Assembly: GCA_937892525.1 (NCBI GenBank)
Contig: CALAEV010000030.1
Location: 1-37,849, forward strand
From: an uncultured Clostridia bacterium
GTDB lineage: Bacteria > Bacillota > Clostridia > Oscillospirales > Acutalibacteraceae
Length of the DNA: 37,849 nt
Direction of reading: 5' to 3'
The position numbers were made by a program, and so were the translations under genes. Below the pieces are notes generated by a model. The model made no database searches and was not told the DNA's origin. It saw only the letters and a list, made by a program, of their open reading frames with translations. Below are positions 22,545-32,021 of the stretch, piece by piece; within the stretch, counting starts at the first letter, position 1; the number at the start of each line of letters is the position of its first letter.

Positions 22545-23897
22545 ATGAAAAAGATTTTATCAATTTTAATGACAATTATGATGGTTGCAACAATTTTTAC
22601 TGGTTGCAACAGAAATGAAAATCAGGGCACAACACCACAGAATAATGATGGTAAAACAACTGTCAGATATCTTAATTTCAAGCCTGAAATTGCAACTGTT
22701 TATGATGAGATTGCAAAAGCTTATAACAAAGAAACAGGTAATACTTTGATTGTTGAAACTGCTGCAAGCGGTAATTACGAACAGACACTTGCTGCAAAAA
22801 TGGGTACAAACGAAGCTCCGACATTATTCCAAATTAATGGACCCAAAGGTTATGCAAACTGGCAGGATTATTGTGCAGATTTATCTGATACAGAACTTTA
22901 TAAACACTTAACAGATAAATCACTTGCAGTAACAGTTGATGGTAAGGTTTACGGCATTCCATATGTAGTTGAGGGCTATGGAATTATTTACAACAAAGCA
23001 ATAACAGATAAATATTTTGCATTAAAAGATAAATCAACTGAGTTTAAATCTATGGATGAAATCAAAAATTTTGATTCTCTTAAAAAATTAGTTGAAGATA
23101 TGCAAAAAAATGCTGACAAACTTGGCATCAAAGGCGTTTTTGCTGCGACATCTTTAAAAACAGGAGAAGATTGGCGTTGGCAAACTCATCTCGCAAACGT
23201 TCCTGTATATTACGAATTCAATGAAAATAATGTAGATTTATCAGGCGATGCAACAAAAACAATAAATTTCAAATATTCAGAAAATTTCAAGAATATTTTT
23301 GATTTATATATAAATAATTCTACTACAGATAAAAAAGTTCTCGGCTCAAAAATAGTTGACGAGTCAATGGCTGAGTTTGCACTAGGCCAGTGTGCTATGG
23401 TACAGAATGGTAACTGGGCTTGGTCTCAAATTAATGGCATTGATAAAAATACAGTTAAAGCAGAAAATATTAAATATCTTCCAATTTATATGGGTATTGA
23501 CGGCGAAGAAAAACAAGGCTTGTGCATTGGTACAGAAAATTTCTTTGCAATTAATTCTAAAGCATCTGAACAAGAACAAAAAGCAGCTGCAGATTTTATG
23601 TATTGGTTATTTTCAAGTGAAACAGGCAAGAAATTTGTTAATGAACAATTAGAATTTATTGCACCTTTTGATACTTTCACGGATGAAGAAAGACCTGAAG
23701 ACCCATTAGCACAGGAAGTTATTAAATGGATGAATAACGCTGATGTTACAACTATTCCTTGGAACTTTACAGTATTCCCTAGTCAGACTTTCAAAGAAGA
23801 CTTTGGTGCATCATTGTTGCAGTATGCACAAGGCTCTAAAAATTGGGATAAAGTTAAGGAAGATTTCACTAAGTCATGGAAAAATGAAAGTCAGTAA
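22545..23897 (+). CDS. Extracellular sugar-binding lipoprotein, maltodextrin type
   Basis: This 450-residue family 1 solute-binding lipoprotein has a signal peptide ending in FTGC, with the acylated cysteine at 21. The mature region follows the MalE-like fold: RYLNFKPEIATVYDEIAKAYNKETG, read in two parts, then YGIPYVVEGYGIIYNK and LGQCAMVQNGNWAW. Position in front of malQ and a glycogen/maltodextrin phosphorylase points to maltooligosaccharides as ligand, although binding residues cannot be confirmed by eye. The ATG at 22545 follows TTAGGAGGT. A longer frame from 22470 has no ribosome binding site. It heads the plus-strand maltodextrin operon and is divergent from xpt. Confidence 0.88.
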   Translation: MKKILSILMTIMMVATIFTGCNRNENQGTTPQNNDGKTTVRYLNFKPEIATVYDEIAKAYNKETGNTLIVETAASGNYEQTLAAKMGTNEAPTLFQINGPKGYANWQDYCADLSDTELYKHLTDKSLAVTVDGKVYGIPYVVEGYGIIYNKAITDKYFALKDKSTEFKSMDEIKNFDSLKKLVEDMQKNADKLGIKGVFAATSLKTGEDWRWQTHLANVPVYYEFNENNVDLSGDATKTINFKYSENFKNIFDLYINNSTTDKKVLGSKIVDESMAEFALGQCAMVQNGNWAWSQINGIDKNTVKAENIKYLPIYMGIDGEEKQGLCIGTENFFAINSKASEQEQKAAADFMYWLFSSETGKKFVNEQLEFIAPFDTFTDEERPEDPLAQEVIKWMNNADVTTIPWNFTVFPSQTFKEDFGASLLQYAQGSKNWDKVKEDFTKSWKNESQ

Positions 23898-23906
23898 AAT
23901 ATAAAA

Positions 23907-23936
23907 AAGTCGCCCTGCTATTTTGTTGGGCGACTT
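23907..23936. terminator. Intra-operon hairpin between binding protein and first permease
   Basis: A 9-bp GC-rich stem AAGTCGCCC/GGGCGACTT (23907-23915 with 23928-23936) has no T-run after it on the plus strand. It is better explained as an mRNA-stabilising or partial-attenuation stem favouring the lipoprotein than as a full terminator. Confidence 0.6.
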
Positions 23937-23956
23937 GTGTCGCAAGGACGGTTTTT

Positions 23957-24802
23957 ATGGAAAAAAATATGAAAAAGTATTTTCCAATCTTTTTGTTGCC
24001 AACATTAATTTCATTTGTTGTAGTGTTTCTTATACCATTTGTGATGGGCATTTACTTGTCCTTTACTAGATTTACTACTGTTGAGAATGCAACGTGGGTT
24101 GGTCTTAATAATTACATTAAAGCTTTTACACAAGATGAAAACTTCTTGAATGCGCTGTGGTTTACAATAAAATTTACAGTTGTATCTGTTATTACAATTA
24201 ACATATTCGCATTTTTACTAGCACTTCTTTTAACTAGAGCACTTAAAGGTACTGCTTTTTTCAGAACAGTGTTCTTTATGCCTAATCTTATTGGTGGTAT
24301 TGTTCTTGGCTATATATGGAATTTATTAATAAATTCTATTTTGGGTATTTTTGGCTATGATATAACATACAGTGCAGATTATGGTTTTTGGGGTATGGTG
24401 TTTCTTCTTAATTGGCAGTTAATTGGCTATATGATGGTAATCTACATTGCAAGTTTGCAGAATATTCCATCGGAACTTAATGAGGCAGCAAGAATTGACG
24501 GTGCATCTTCGTTTGGAATTTTACGACACATCACAATTCCAATGGTAATGCCTGCTGTGACAATTTGCTTGTTTCTTACCATAACTAATTCGTTTAAGTT
24601 GTTTGACCAGAATTTAGCTTTGACAGGTGGTGCTCCTGCAAGGGAAACATCTATGTTGGCACTAGATATTTTTAACACTTTTTACGGTAGAATTGGTTGG
24701 CAGGGTGTTGGACAAGCAAAAGCTGTAGTCTTCTTTATAATTGTTGCGTTGATTGCGTTTTTTCAACTTAAAATTACAGGCAGAAAAGAGGTTGAAAATT
24801 AA
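23957..24802 (+). CDS. Sugar ABC transporter permease, MalF/UgpA-like
   Basis: This 281-residue membrane protein has about six helices. The EAA loop, which contacts the ATPase, is EAARIDGASSFGILRHITIP with conserved E, A, A and G. The N-terminal helix is preceded by KYFPIFLLPTLISF. The length is that of short MalF-type permeases without the large periplasmic loop of enteric MalF. The ATG at 23957 follows AAGGACG. The stop overlaps the next start (TAATG). It forms the channel with the second permease for the sugar delivered by the lipoprotein at 22545. Confidence 0.9.
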   Translation: MEKNMKKYFPIFLLPTLISFVVVFLIPFVMGIYLSFTRFTTVENATWVGLNNYIKAFTQDENFLNALWFTIKFTVVSVITINIFAFLLALLLTRALKGTAFFRTVFFMPNLIGGIVLGYIWNLLINSILGIFGYDITYSADYGFWGMVFLLNWQLIGYMMVIYIASLQNIPSELNEAARIDGASSFGILRHITIPMVMPAVTICLFLTITNSFKLFDQNLALTGGAPARETSMLALDIFNTFYGRIGWQGVGQAKAVVFFIIVALIAFFQLKITGRKEVEN

Positions 24803-25641
24803 TGAAACAAAAAACAAATATTTTCAACAGATTTTCTTTTGCAATGCTATTGCTGCTATCTGTATTATTTTTGTTTCCGATTTATCTTGTTATAATTAAC
24901 TCTTTCAAATCAAAATTCAATATAGTAGGAACACCATTTGAATTCCCCAATGAAGACACATTTGTAGGTCTTGAAAATTATATAAGTGGAATTGAAAGTT
25001 CAGGCATTGTAGGTGCGTTTTTTAGAACACTATTCATTACTGTTGGCTCTGTTCTAGCTATTGTAATTTTTACTTCAATGACAGCTTGGTATATAACAAG
25101 AGTTAAATCAAAATTCAATAAAGCAGTGTATTATTTGTTTTTATTCAGTATGATTGTCCCTTTTCAAATGGTTATGTTCACAATGACATCTGTTTGTATC
25201 AATCTTGGATTAAACAATTTAGTTGGAATTATACCTGTATATCTTGGCTTTGGCGCAGGATTATCGGTATTTATGTTTAGTGGATTTGTAAAAAGTCTGC
25301 CAAAAGAAATTGAAGAAGCAGCCATGATTGATGGTTGTAGCCCTATAAAAACGTTTTTTATGGTAGTATTTCCAATACTCAAACCCACTGCAATAACTGT
25401 GGCGATTCTCAATGCAATGTGGATTTGGAATGATTTCCTTTTACCATATTTATTGCTCGGTTCAGCTGATAAAACTTTGTCTGTTGCAATTCAACTTACA
25501 ATGCAAGGTGCATATGGGTCAATTGATTGGGGTGGATTTATGGCAATGCTTGTGTTGGCAATTATTCCTATTATTGCATTCTATCTCGTATGTCAGAAAT
25601 ATATTATCAAAGGCGTTATTGATGGCGCAGTAAAAGGCTAG
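24802..25641 (+). CDS. Sugar ABC transporter permease, MalG/UgpE-like
   Basis: This 279-residue membrane protein has six helices and the EAA loop EEAAMIDGCSPIKTFFMVVF. It is followed by a KPTAITVAIL helix and the C-terminal YIIKGVIDGAVKG, an ending typical of MalG-type carbohydrate permeases. Its ATG overlaps the upstream TAA by one base, so it is translationally coupled. It is the partner subunit of the MalF-like permease. The specific sugar is assigned by operon context only. Confidence 0.9.
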   Translation: MKQKTNIFNRFSFAMLLLLSVLFLFPIYLVIINSFKSKFNIVGTPFEFPNEDTFVGLENYISGIESSGIVGAFFRTLFITVGSVLAIVIFTSMTAWYITRVKSKFNKAVYYLFLFSMIVPFQMVMFTMTSVCINLGLNNLVGIIPVYLGFGAGLSVFMFSGFVKSLPKEIEEAAMIDGCSPIKTFFMVVFPILKPTAITVAILNAMWIWNDFLLPYLLLGSADKTLSVAIQLTMQGAYGSIDWGGFMAMLVLAIIPIIAFYLVCQKYIIKGVIDGAVKG

Positions 25642-25649
25642 GTGATTTT

Positions 25650-26744
25650 ATGGCATCAATTTCATTAAAAAATATTAAGAAAACCTATGAAGATGGAGTA
25701 ACGGTTATTGAAGACCTTAATCTTGAAATTAGAGATAAGGAATTTGTAATTTTAGTAGGACCGTCAGGTTGTGGTAAATCAACAACACTTCGTATGATTG
25801 CTGGGCTTGAAGAAATTACTGATGGCGAGATGTATATAGGTGATAAGTTAGTAAATGATGTATCACCCAAAAATCGTGATATTGCAATGGTATTTCAAAG
25901 TTATGCATTATATCCTCACATGAACGTTTATAAAAATATGGCTTTTGGACTAAAAAACAGAAAAGTTCCTAAAGATATTATTGATAAAAAAGTTCATGAA
26001 GCAGCAAAAATGCTCGATATTGAGCAGTATCTGAATCGAAAACCCAGAGCGTTGTCAGGTGGTCAACGTCAGCGTGTAGCGTTAGGAAGAGCTATGGTGC
26101 GAGAACCTGCTGTGTTCCTTTTAGATGAGCCGCTTTCAAACCTTGACGCTAAACTCCGTACAGAAATGCGTAGCAGAATATCAATGCTTCATAAAGAGTT
26201 ACAAACAACTTTTGTTTATGTTACTCACGACCAGACCGAAGCTATGACAATGGGTGATAGAATCGTTGTTATGAAAGACGGTAAGATTATGCAAAACGAT
26301 ACACCACAGATGCTTTATAATCATCCTCAGAATATGTTTGTTGCTGGTTTTATTGGTTCGCCACAAATGAATTTTATTTATTGTAAAATTATAAGAAAGA
26401 GTGATGGTTACTACGCTCAATTCGAAAACTGTAATATTAAATTACCTGAAAGAATGAATGATGCGCTATCATTATATGCAAATAAAGAAGTTGTTTTAGG
26501 TATTAGACCAGAAAACATACACCTAGCAAAAAGTGCACAGAAATACACATTTGAAATGTATATAGATATTGCAGAAATGACTGGTTCAGATTATTATTTG
26601 TACGGAAAACTTGGTAGTGAGAAAATTATCGCAAATGTACCGTCAAATACACAAATCAAAAGTGACACAGTTTATAATATGGTTATTGATACAGACCGTT
26701 TGCACATTTTTGATAAAGTTAGTAAAAACTTAATCAGTGATTGA
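25650..26744 (+). CDS. Sugar ABC transporter ATPase, MsmX/UgpC/MalK-like
   Basis: This 364-residue ATPase has Walker A GPSGCGKST (about 38-46), the Q-loop in VFQSYALYPHMNV, signature LSGGQRQRVALGRA, Walker B VFLLDEPLSNLD and switch histidine in VTHDQTEA. The C-terminal part (about 235-364) carries a TOBE/OB-type regulatory domain, as in MalK and MsmX. The start follows GGTGA and is nine bases past the permease stop. In Firmicutes such ATPases can serve several sugar transporters, but being inside this operon it most simply energises this one. Confidence 0.92.
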   Translation: MASISLKNIKKTYEDGVTVIEDLNLEIRDKEFVILVGPSGCGKSTTLRMIAGLEEITDGEMYIGDKLVNDVSPKNRDIAMVFQSYALYPHMNVYKNMAFGLKNRKVPKDIIDKKVHEAAKMLDIEQYLNRKPRALSGGQRQRVALGRAMVREPAVFLLDEPLSNLDAKLRTEMRSRISMLHKELQTTFVYVTHDQTEAMTMGDRIVVMKDGKIMQNDTPQMLYNHPQNMFVAGFIGSPQMNFIYCKIIRKSDGYYAQFENCNIKLPERMNDALSLYANKEVVLGIRPENIHLAKSAQKYTFEMYIDIAEMTGSDYYLYGKLGSEKIIANVPSNTQIKSDTVYNMVIDTDRLHIFDKVSKNLISD

Positions 26745-26769
26745 CTTTTCAGTCAAAAAATAATAATAT
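26741..26769 (+). promoter_or_regulatory. Possible internal promoter in front of malQ
   Basis: TTGACT (26741-26746), a 17-base spacer and TAATAT (26764-26769). The -35 also forms a small TTGACT/AGTCAA hairpin at the stop of the ATPase gene. Such a promoter would let the degradation genes be expressed apart from the transporter. Confidence 0.4.
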
Positions 26770-26802
26770 TATTCCTATATTATTTAATTAAGGGCGATTT
26801 GT

Positions 26803-28320
26803 ATGAGAACAAGCGGAGTTTTAATGCACATCTCATCCTTACCTGGTAACACGGGCATTGGTACACTTGGCATTGAAGCATATAAATTTGTAGATTTTTT
26901 AAAACAAAGTGGACAAACATATTGGCAGGTTTTGCCGTTATGTCCTACAAGTTATGGCGATTCGCCTTATCAGTCATTTTCAACTTTTGCAGGTAATCCA
27001 TATTTTATTGACTTTGATTTGCTTTGTAATAATGGGCTACTCAAAAAAAGTGATTATTCAAGAATAAATTGGGGCAAGAATCCTGAAAAGATTGATTTTG
27101 AAATACTTTATATAAACAGATTTAAGGTGCTAAAAAAAGCATATAATAATTTTGATTTATCAAATGTAGAATATGTTAATTTCTGTAATAACAATGCTTT
27201 TTGGCTTGACGATTTTGCCTTGTATATGGCTCTTAAAAACTCTTTTGATGGTAAGCCATGGAATGAGTGGCAAACTGAATTAAAAGTCCGTAAAACTGAC
27301 GCTATAAGCAAAGCAAATGTAGAATTAAAAGACGAAATTGAGTTTCAGAAATTTATTCAGTATTTGTTCTTTACTCAATGGTTTAATCTTAAAGAATATG
27401 CTAATGAGAACGGAATAAAGATAATAGGAGATATTCCAATTTACGTTGCTGCCGACAGTGCTGATGTTTGGGCAAATCCAAAGCAATTTTTATTAGATAA
27501 AGATTGCAATCCAATTGAAGTTGCAGGTTGTCCACCTGATGTTTTTACTGCTGATGGTCAGCTTTGGGGCAATCCACTTTACGATTGGGAATACATGCAA
27601 AAAGATAATTATTCTTGGTGGAAACATAGAATAAAACATCAATATTCATTATGTGATGTTATTCGTATTGACCATTTCAGAGGGTTTGAGTCATATTACT
27701 GTATTCCTGCTGACGCTATAACCGCAAAAATAGGCGAGTGGAGAAAAGGCCCCGGAATCGAATTTTTCCGTGAAATTGAAAAAGACCTTGGCAAGATGAA
27801 TATTATTGCAGAAGATTTAGGTTTTTTAACTCCTGCAGTAAAAAAGATGCTTAAACAAAGCAAATATCCGGGTATGAAAGTTCTTCAATTTGCTTTTGAT
27901 ACAGATGAAGAAAACGATTATTTGCTTCATAACTTTACAAAAAATTCTGTTGCTTATGTTGGTACTCACGATAACGATACCATTATGGGCTATATGACCA
28001 AAACTGCTCCAAAAAAAACACGTAAGCGTGCAAAAGAATATCTTCGTCTTACTCGCAAAGAAGGTTACAACTGGGGTATGATGAAAGCCATTTGGTCAAG
28101 TAATTCTGACACTGCAATCGTTACAATGCAGGATTTATTAGGAGTTGGCAACGAAGCACGAATGAATTTTCCGTCAACTGTCAAAGATAATTGGCAATGG
28201 CGTGCAAAATCTGGTTATTTAAGTGATGAACTGGCAGAAAAAATTAAGTACTATACTAGTATTTATCAGCGTCTGCCAAATGTGAAAAGAGGAAAAACTA
28301 ATGTCAAAAATAGTAAATGA
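26803..28320 (+). CDS. malQ: 4-alpha-glucanotransferase (amylomaltase, GH77)
   Basis: This 505-residue enzyme transfers maltosyl and longer glucan units between maltodextrins, releasing glucose. GH77 catalytic residues are all visible: nucleophile D290 in VIRIDHFRGFES, acid/base E337 in IIAEDLGFLTP, and D390 in VGTHDNDT. The N-terminal RTSGVLMHISSLPGNTGIG motif is also family-standard. It feeds the phosphorylase encoded next, whose start it overlaps by 20 bases, so the two are translationally coupled. The cytoplasmic pathway is import, disproportionation by MalQ, phosphorolysis by GlgP. The length agrees with bacterial MalQ (about 500). Confidence 0.95.
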   Translation: MRTSGVLMHISSLPGNTGIGTLGIEAYKFVDFLKQSGQTYWQVLPLCPTSYGDSPYQSFSTFAGNPYFIDFDLLCNNGLLKKSDYSRINWGKNPEKIDFEILYINRFKVLKKAYNNFDLSNVEYVNFCNNNAFWLDDFALYMALKNSFDGKPWNEWQTELKVRKTDAISKANVELKDEIEFQKFIQYLFFTQWFNLKEYANENGIKIIGDIPIYVAADSADVWANPKQFLLDKDCNPIEVAGCPPDVFTADGQLWGNPLYDWEYMQKDNYSWWKHRIKHQYSLCDVIRIDHFRGFESYYCIPADAITAKIGEWRKGPGIEFFREIEKDLGKMNIIAEDLGFLTPAVKKMLKQSKYPGMKVLQFAFDTDEENDYLLHNFTKNSVAYVGTHDNDTIMGYMTKTAPKKTRKRAKEYLRLTRKEGYNWGMMKAIWSSNSDTAIVTMQDLLGVGNEARMNFPSTVKDNWQWRAKSGYLSDELAEKIKYYTSIYQRLPNVKRGKTNVKNSK

Positions 28321-30649
28321 TGCAATATCACTTGCTAAAAGTAAATATTTGAAATCGTTAAGTGAGTTAACACCTAATGAGTTGCACGATGTAATTTCAA
28401 CTGCAGTTATGGGCGAAATTTCAGATGATTGGATGAATAGCAGAAACAAGAGAATAAAAGAAAGAACAGCTTTTTATTTTTCTGCAGAATTTCTTGTAGG
28501 TCGTGCAATTTATAACAACCTTGTTTCAAAGAAGTTATACGACGAAATTGAAACAGAGCTTAATAAGTATAATGTTTCACTTAATTCGCTTGAAGAAATT
28601 GAAGATAGTGCACTCGGTAACGGTGGATTAGGTCGCCTTGCTGCTTGCTTTTTAGAGAGCGCTGCAACTCACAATATTGCACTTGATGGTTATGGTATTC
28701 GCTACAAATACGGACTTTTCAAACAAGATATTCAAGACGGTTTTCAGGTTGAATATGCTGATGACTGGACAAAATGGGGCGACCCATGGTCTATTCGTAA
28801 TGAAAACGATTCAGTAGAAGTTCAGTTTAAAGATATGACTGTAAAAGCTGTGCCTTATGATATGCCTGTTATCGGCTATAATACTGACAATGTGGGAACT
28901 TTAAGACTTTGGCAGGCAGAATCGCTTGTGCCATTTGATTTTGACTTATTTAATCAGCAAAAATATGACAAATCAGTCAATCTTAAAAATCGTGCTGAAG
29001 ATATTTCTCGTGTTCTTTATCCAAATGATGACACTTATGAGGGCAAGAAATTACGACTTAAACAACAGTATTTCTTCTCAAGTGCATCATTACAGGACAT
29101 TATAAGAAAATACAAGAATGTTCACGGTAGCGATTTCTCAAAATTTGCTGATTATGTAACAATTCAGCTTAATGACACACATCCTGTAATTTCAATTCCT
29201 GAACTTATTAGACTTTTAACCGAATACGAAAAAGTTGATTTTGATTACGCTGTGGAAATCACAAAGAATGTGTTTAATTATACAAACCATACCATTATGC
29301 AAGAGGCACTTGAAAAATGGGATGTAAAAACGATTAAAGACACTATTCCACAAGTTCTTGATATTATCAAAAAACTTGATAAAATGCTCAAAAAAGAACT
29401 TAAAAAGTCTAAAGTTGATAAAGAAAAAGCAGAAACAATGCAGATTATTCAAGACAAGCGTGTTCACATGGCTTATCTTGCGATTTTCTGTTCAAAATAT
29501 GTTAACGGTGTTGCTCGCATTCATACAGATATTCTTAAAACAGACGTTTTAAAAGATTGGTATGAATTTTACCCTGAAAAATTCCAGAATAAGACTAACG
29601 GTATCACTCAAAGACGTTGGTTATTACTTTGCAATCGCGAACTTTCATCACTTGTTACTGAACTTTTAGGCTCTGACGAGTGGGTAACAGACCTTGATAA
29701 ACTTAAAGAACTTGAAAAGTATGCTGATGACGAGAGTGTACTCAATCGTTTTATTTCTATAAAAGAAGCGAAAAAACAACAACTTGCAGACTTTATCAAG
29801 CAACACGATGGCGTAGATGTCGATGCGAATACTATTTTTGATATTCAAATTAAGCGTCTTCACGAGTATAAGCGTCAGTTGCTCAACGCACTTGCAATTC
29901 TTGAACTTTACTTTGAAATCAAAGAAGGTACACTTAAAGATTTTGTGCCTACAACCTTTATTTTTGGTGCAAAATCAGCACCCGGTTATGCACGTGCAAA
30001 AGGTATTATAAAACTTATTAACGAGATTGCAAAACTTATTGAAAAAGACAAAGTTGTATCAAAATATATCAAGGTAGTTTTTGTTAAGAATTATAACGTT
30101 TCTTATGCTGAAAAGCTTGTTGCGGCAGCTGATGTCAGCGAACAGATTTCAACTGCTGGTACAGAAGCAAGTGGCACAGGTAATATGAAACTTATGCTTA
30201 ATGGTGCAGTAACCCTTGGCACTTATGACGGTGCAAATATTGAAATCGTTGAAGAAGCAGGGGAAGAGAATAACTATATTTTTGGTGCACGTGTTGAAGA
30301 TATTGAAAAAGTAAAAGATTATTACTCTTCAAAAAATCTTTATGATAATGACAAGAAAATTCAACGAGTACTCGATGCACTTGTTGACGGAACATTGAAA
30401 GACAGCCAAACAAAGATTTTCAAAGAACTTTACGATTCAATTCTGAAAGGTGCATCCTGGCACGAGCCTGACCATTACTATTTACTTCTCGATTTTAATG
30501 ATTATGTTGAAACAAAGAAGCGAGTTAATGCAGATTATAAAAACATAAAAGAGTTTTATAAAAAGTGCTGGCTCAATATGTGTAATGCAGGTAAATTCTC
30601 ATCAGACAGAACAATTAAAGAATATGCAACAGAAATCTGGCATATATAA
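28301..30649 (+). CDS. glgP: Glycogen/maltodextrin phosphorylase (GT35)
   Basis: The 782-residue enzyme releases glucose-1-phosphate from alpha-1,4-glucans by phosphorolysis. Visible are the N-terminal EDSALGNGGLGRLAACFLES, the substrate region NDTHPVISIPEL, the IKRLHEYKRQLLN stretch and the pyridoxal-phosphate lysine K630 in EASGTGNMKLMLNG. It is slightly shorter than typical glycogen phosphorylases (about 800-840) because the N-terminal regulatory segment is reduced. It could act on glycogen, maltodextrin or both, but the maltodextrin operon favours imported oligosaccharides (MalP-like). The ATG at 28301 follows AGAGG inside malQ. A terminator follows. Confidence 0.93.
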   Translation: MSKIVNDAISLAKSKYLKSLSELTPNELHDVISTAVMGEISDDWMNSRNKRIKERTAFYFSAEFLVGRAIYNNLVSKKLYDEIETELNKYNVSLNSLEEIEDSALGNGGLGRLAACFLESAATHNIALDGYGIRYKYGLFKQDIQDGFQVEYADDWTKWGDPWSIRNENDSVEVQFKDMTVKAVPYDMPVIGYNTDNVGTLRLWQAESLVPFDFDLFNQQKYDKSVNLKNRAEDISRVLYPNDDTYEGKKLRLKQQYFFSSASLQDIIRKYKNVHGSDFSKFADYVTIQLNDTHPVISIPELIRLLTEYEKVDFDYAVEITKNVFNYTNHTIMQEALEKWDVKTIKDTIPQVLDIIKKLDKMLKKELKKSKVDKEKAETMQIIQDKRVHMAYLAIFCSKYVNGVARIHTDILKTDVLKDWYEFYPEKFQNKTNGITQRRWLLLCNRELSSLVTELLGSDEWVTDLDKLKELEKYADDESVLNRFISIKEAKKQQLADFIKQHDGVDVDANTIFDIQIKRLHEYKRQLLNALAILELYFEIKEGTLKDFVPTTFIFGAKSAPGYARAKGIIKLINEIAKLIEKDKVVSKYIKVVFVKNYNVSYAEKLVAAADVSEQISTAGTEASGTGNMKLMLNGAVTLGTYDGANIEIVEEAGEENNYIFGARVEDIEKVKDYYSSKNLYDNDKKIQRVLDALVDGTLKDSQTKIFKELYDSILKGASWHEPDHYYLLLDFNDYVETKKRVNADYKNIKEFYKKCWLNMCNAGKFSSDRTIKEYATEIWHI

Positions 30650-30683
30650 AAATAAGGGCTTGGAGAAATCTAAGTCCTTATTT
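30650..30683 (+). terminator. Terminator of the maltodextrin operon
   Basis: Stem AAATAAGGGCTT/AAGTCCTTATTT (30650-30661 with 30672-30683, one G-U pair) has a 10-base loop. It begins immediately after the phosphorylase stop codon. Confidence 0.7.
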
Positions 30684-30693
30684 TATAAATCAT

Positions 30694-30722
30694 TTGACGA
30701 TATATAGTTGCTATGTTATAAT
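30694..30722 (+). promoter_or_regulatory. Promoter of the membrane protein-birA-bioY operon
   Basis: TTGACG (30694-30699), a 17-base spacer and TATAAT (30717-30722), 29 bases before the ATG. Confidence 0.75.
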
Positions 30723-30751
30723 CATTACAATAAATTTTATGGAGTGATATT

Positions 30752-31240
30752 ATGATTGGTAACATTAATTTATCACTAAAAAATTCACTAATAATTATTC
30801 TTGTTTTTGGACTATTGTTAGGAACTGTTTTTGTGTTTGGAGTGTCATATTGGTATGCAACCGTCTCAAAAGAAGAATGCATTGTTATTAATGCTACATA
30901 TAAGTCTTTTGATGATTATCATATTAGAATGACTCATGAAATACAATTATCTTTTTTTGATTATGAACAACAAACAATTAATGACGACAGTTTCAATACT
31001 GATGAAATTATTAGTTTTCTTGAACAAACTCCATCAAATTCAAAGGCTGTTATGTTGCTCCATCCAAATTCTGAATTTATTCTTGGGTTAACAATAAATG
31101 ATAATGTGATGTTTACTTTTGAAACAACTATGAAACAACTCGAAACTGAAAGAATATTTTTTGTAATTTTTGGGTGTTTATTATATTTGGGTTCAATTGC
31201 ATCTGGAATTAAATTAATTACAATGAGAAAAAAGAAATGA
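30752..31240 (+). CDS. Small membrane protein of unknown function
   Basis: This 162-residue protein has an N-terminal membrane helix (about 11-34), a soluble mostly acidic region (36-128) and a C-terminal helix (about 134-154) ending in a basic RKKK tail. This predicts a hairpin topology with the middle region outside the cell. The ATG follows TGGAGTGA. It is the first gene of the operon and lies 13 bases before the chosen birA start. The middle region has no motif that I recognise. Co-transcription with biotin genes does not prove a role in biotin metabolism. Confidence 0.75.
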   Translation: MIGNINLSLKNSLIIILVFGLLLGTVFVFGVSYWYATVSKEECIVINATYKSFDDYHIRMTHEIQLSFFDYEQQTINDDSFNTDEIISFLEQTPSNSKAVMLLHPNSEFILGLTINDNVMFTFETTMKQLETERIFFVIFGCLLYLGSIASGIKLITMRKKK

Positions 31241-31253
31241 TTTGGTGATTTTT

Positions 31254-32021
31254 TTGGACAAGAAAATATTAGAACAATATATAAACCAAAAACTGAATAT
31301 CACAATTTTCGATGAGCTTGATTCTACAAATAATTATTTGAAAAAGTTAGGTTCACAAGGCGAAAAAGAAAATCAACTCGTTATTGCTTTAAATCAGACA
31401 GGTGGTAGGGGCAGAATGGGTCGTTCTTTCTATTCCCCAAATGGAACAGGAATCTACTTTTCTTTACTTTTACATCCAGAATTTTCTGCCGAAAAATCAC
31501 TCTTTTTGACAGTTATGGCTGCAGTATCGGTTGCAGAAACTGTTATGAAATATAACAAAAACGATGTAAAAATAAAATGGGTAAATGATATTTATATTGA
31601 TGGTAAAAAGGTCTGTGGAATTCTTACTGAAGGAGCAATAAACTCTCATAAAATACTTGATTATGCAGTAGTTGGTATAGGTATAAATGTTATTGTACCT
31701 GAAAACGGTTTCCCTGATGATATAAAAGAAATTGCAACAGCTATTTTCCCAGGAAAAACAGAAGATTATATTAAAGAAAAAATCGTTGCTAACGTTGTAA
31801 ACAAGTTTTTTGATATGTATAATGGCTTTGATACCAATTTTGTTAATAGATATAAAGAGTATTCATATCTCACTGGTAAAGAAATCAATATAATTCAAGG
31901 CGAAACTACAAGACCTGCAACTGTAATTGACATAACTGATGATTGTCATTTACTTGTTAAAAATGAAAATGGCGAAATTGAAGAAATTTCGTCAGGCGAT
32001 GTCAGTGTGAGGTTAAAATGA
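31254..32021 (+). CDS. birA: Biotin-[acetyl-CoA-carboxylase] ligase, monofunctional
   Basis: This 255-residue enzyme activates biotin to biotinyl-AMP and attaches it to a carrier protein lysine. The catalytic domain shows DELDSTNNYLK, the GRGRMGRSF adenylate loop, GTGIYFSLLL, KWVNDIYIDGKKVCGIL and VVGIGINV. A short C-terminal domain (about 210-255) follows. The N-terminal winged helix of bifunctional BirA is absent, so this protein cannot be the biotin-operon repressor. The start is taken as TTG 31254, because GGTGA (31244-31248) is correctly spaced, as in the ATPase gene at 25650. An upstream TTG or GTG is possible, adding four or three residues. It overlaps bioY by four bases. Confidence 0.92.
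   Translation: MDKKILEQYINQKLNITIFDELDSTNNYLKKLGSQGEKENQLVIALNQTGGRGRMGRSFYSPNGTGIYFSLLLHPEFSAEKSLFLTVMAAVSVAETVMKYNKNDVKIKWVNDIYIDGKKVCGILTEGAINSHKILDYAVVGIGINVIVPENGFPDDIKEIATAIFPGKTEDYIKEKIVANVVNKFFDMYNGFDTNFVNRYKEYSYLTGKEINIIQGETTRPATVIDITDDCHLLVKNENGEIEEISSGDVSVRLK

Noticed and set aside
26741..26756. TTGACT/AGTCAA hairpin as terminator in the maltodextrin operon
   Set aside because: It is short and followed by A-rather than T-rich sequence on the plus strand. It is reported instead as part of a possible promoter.
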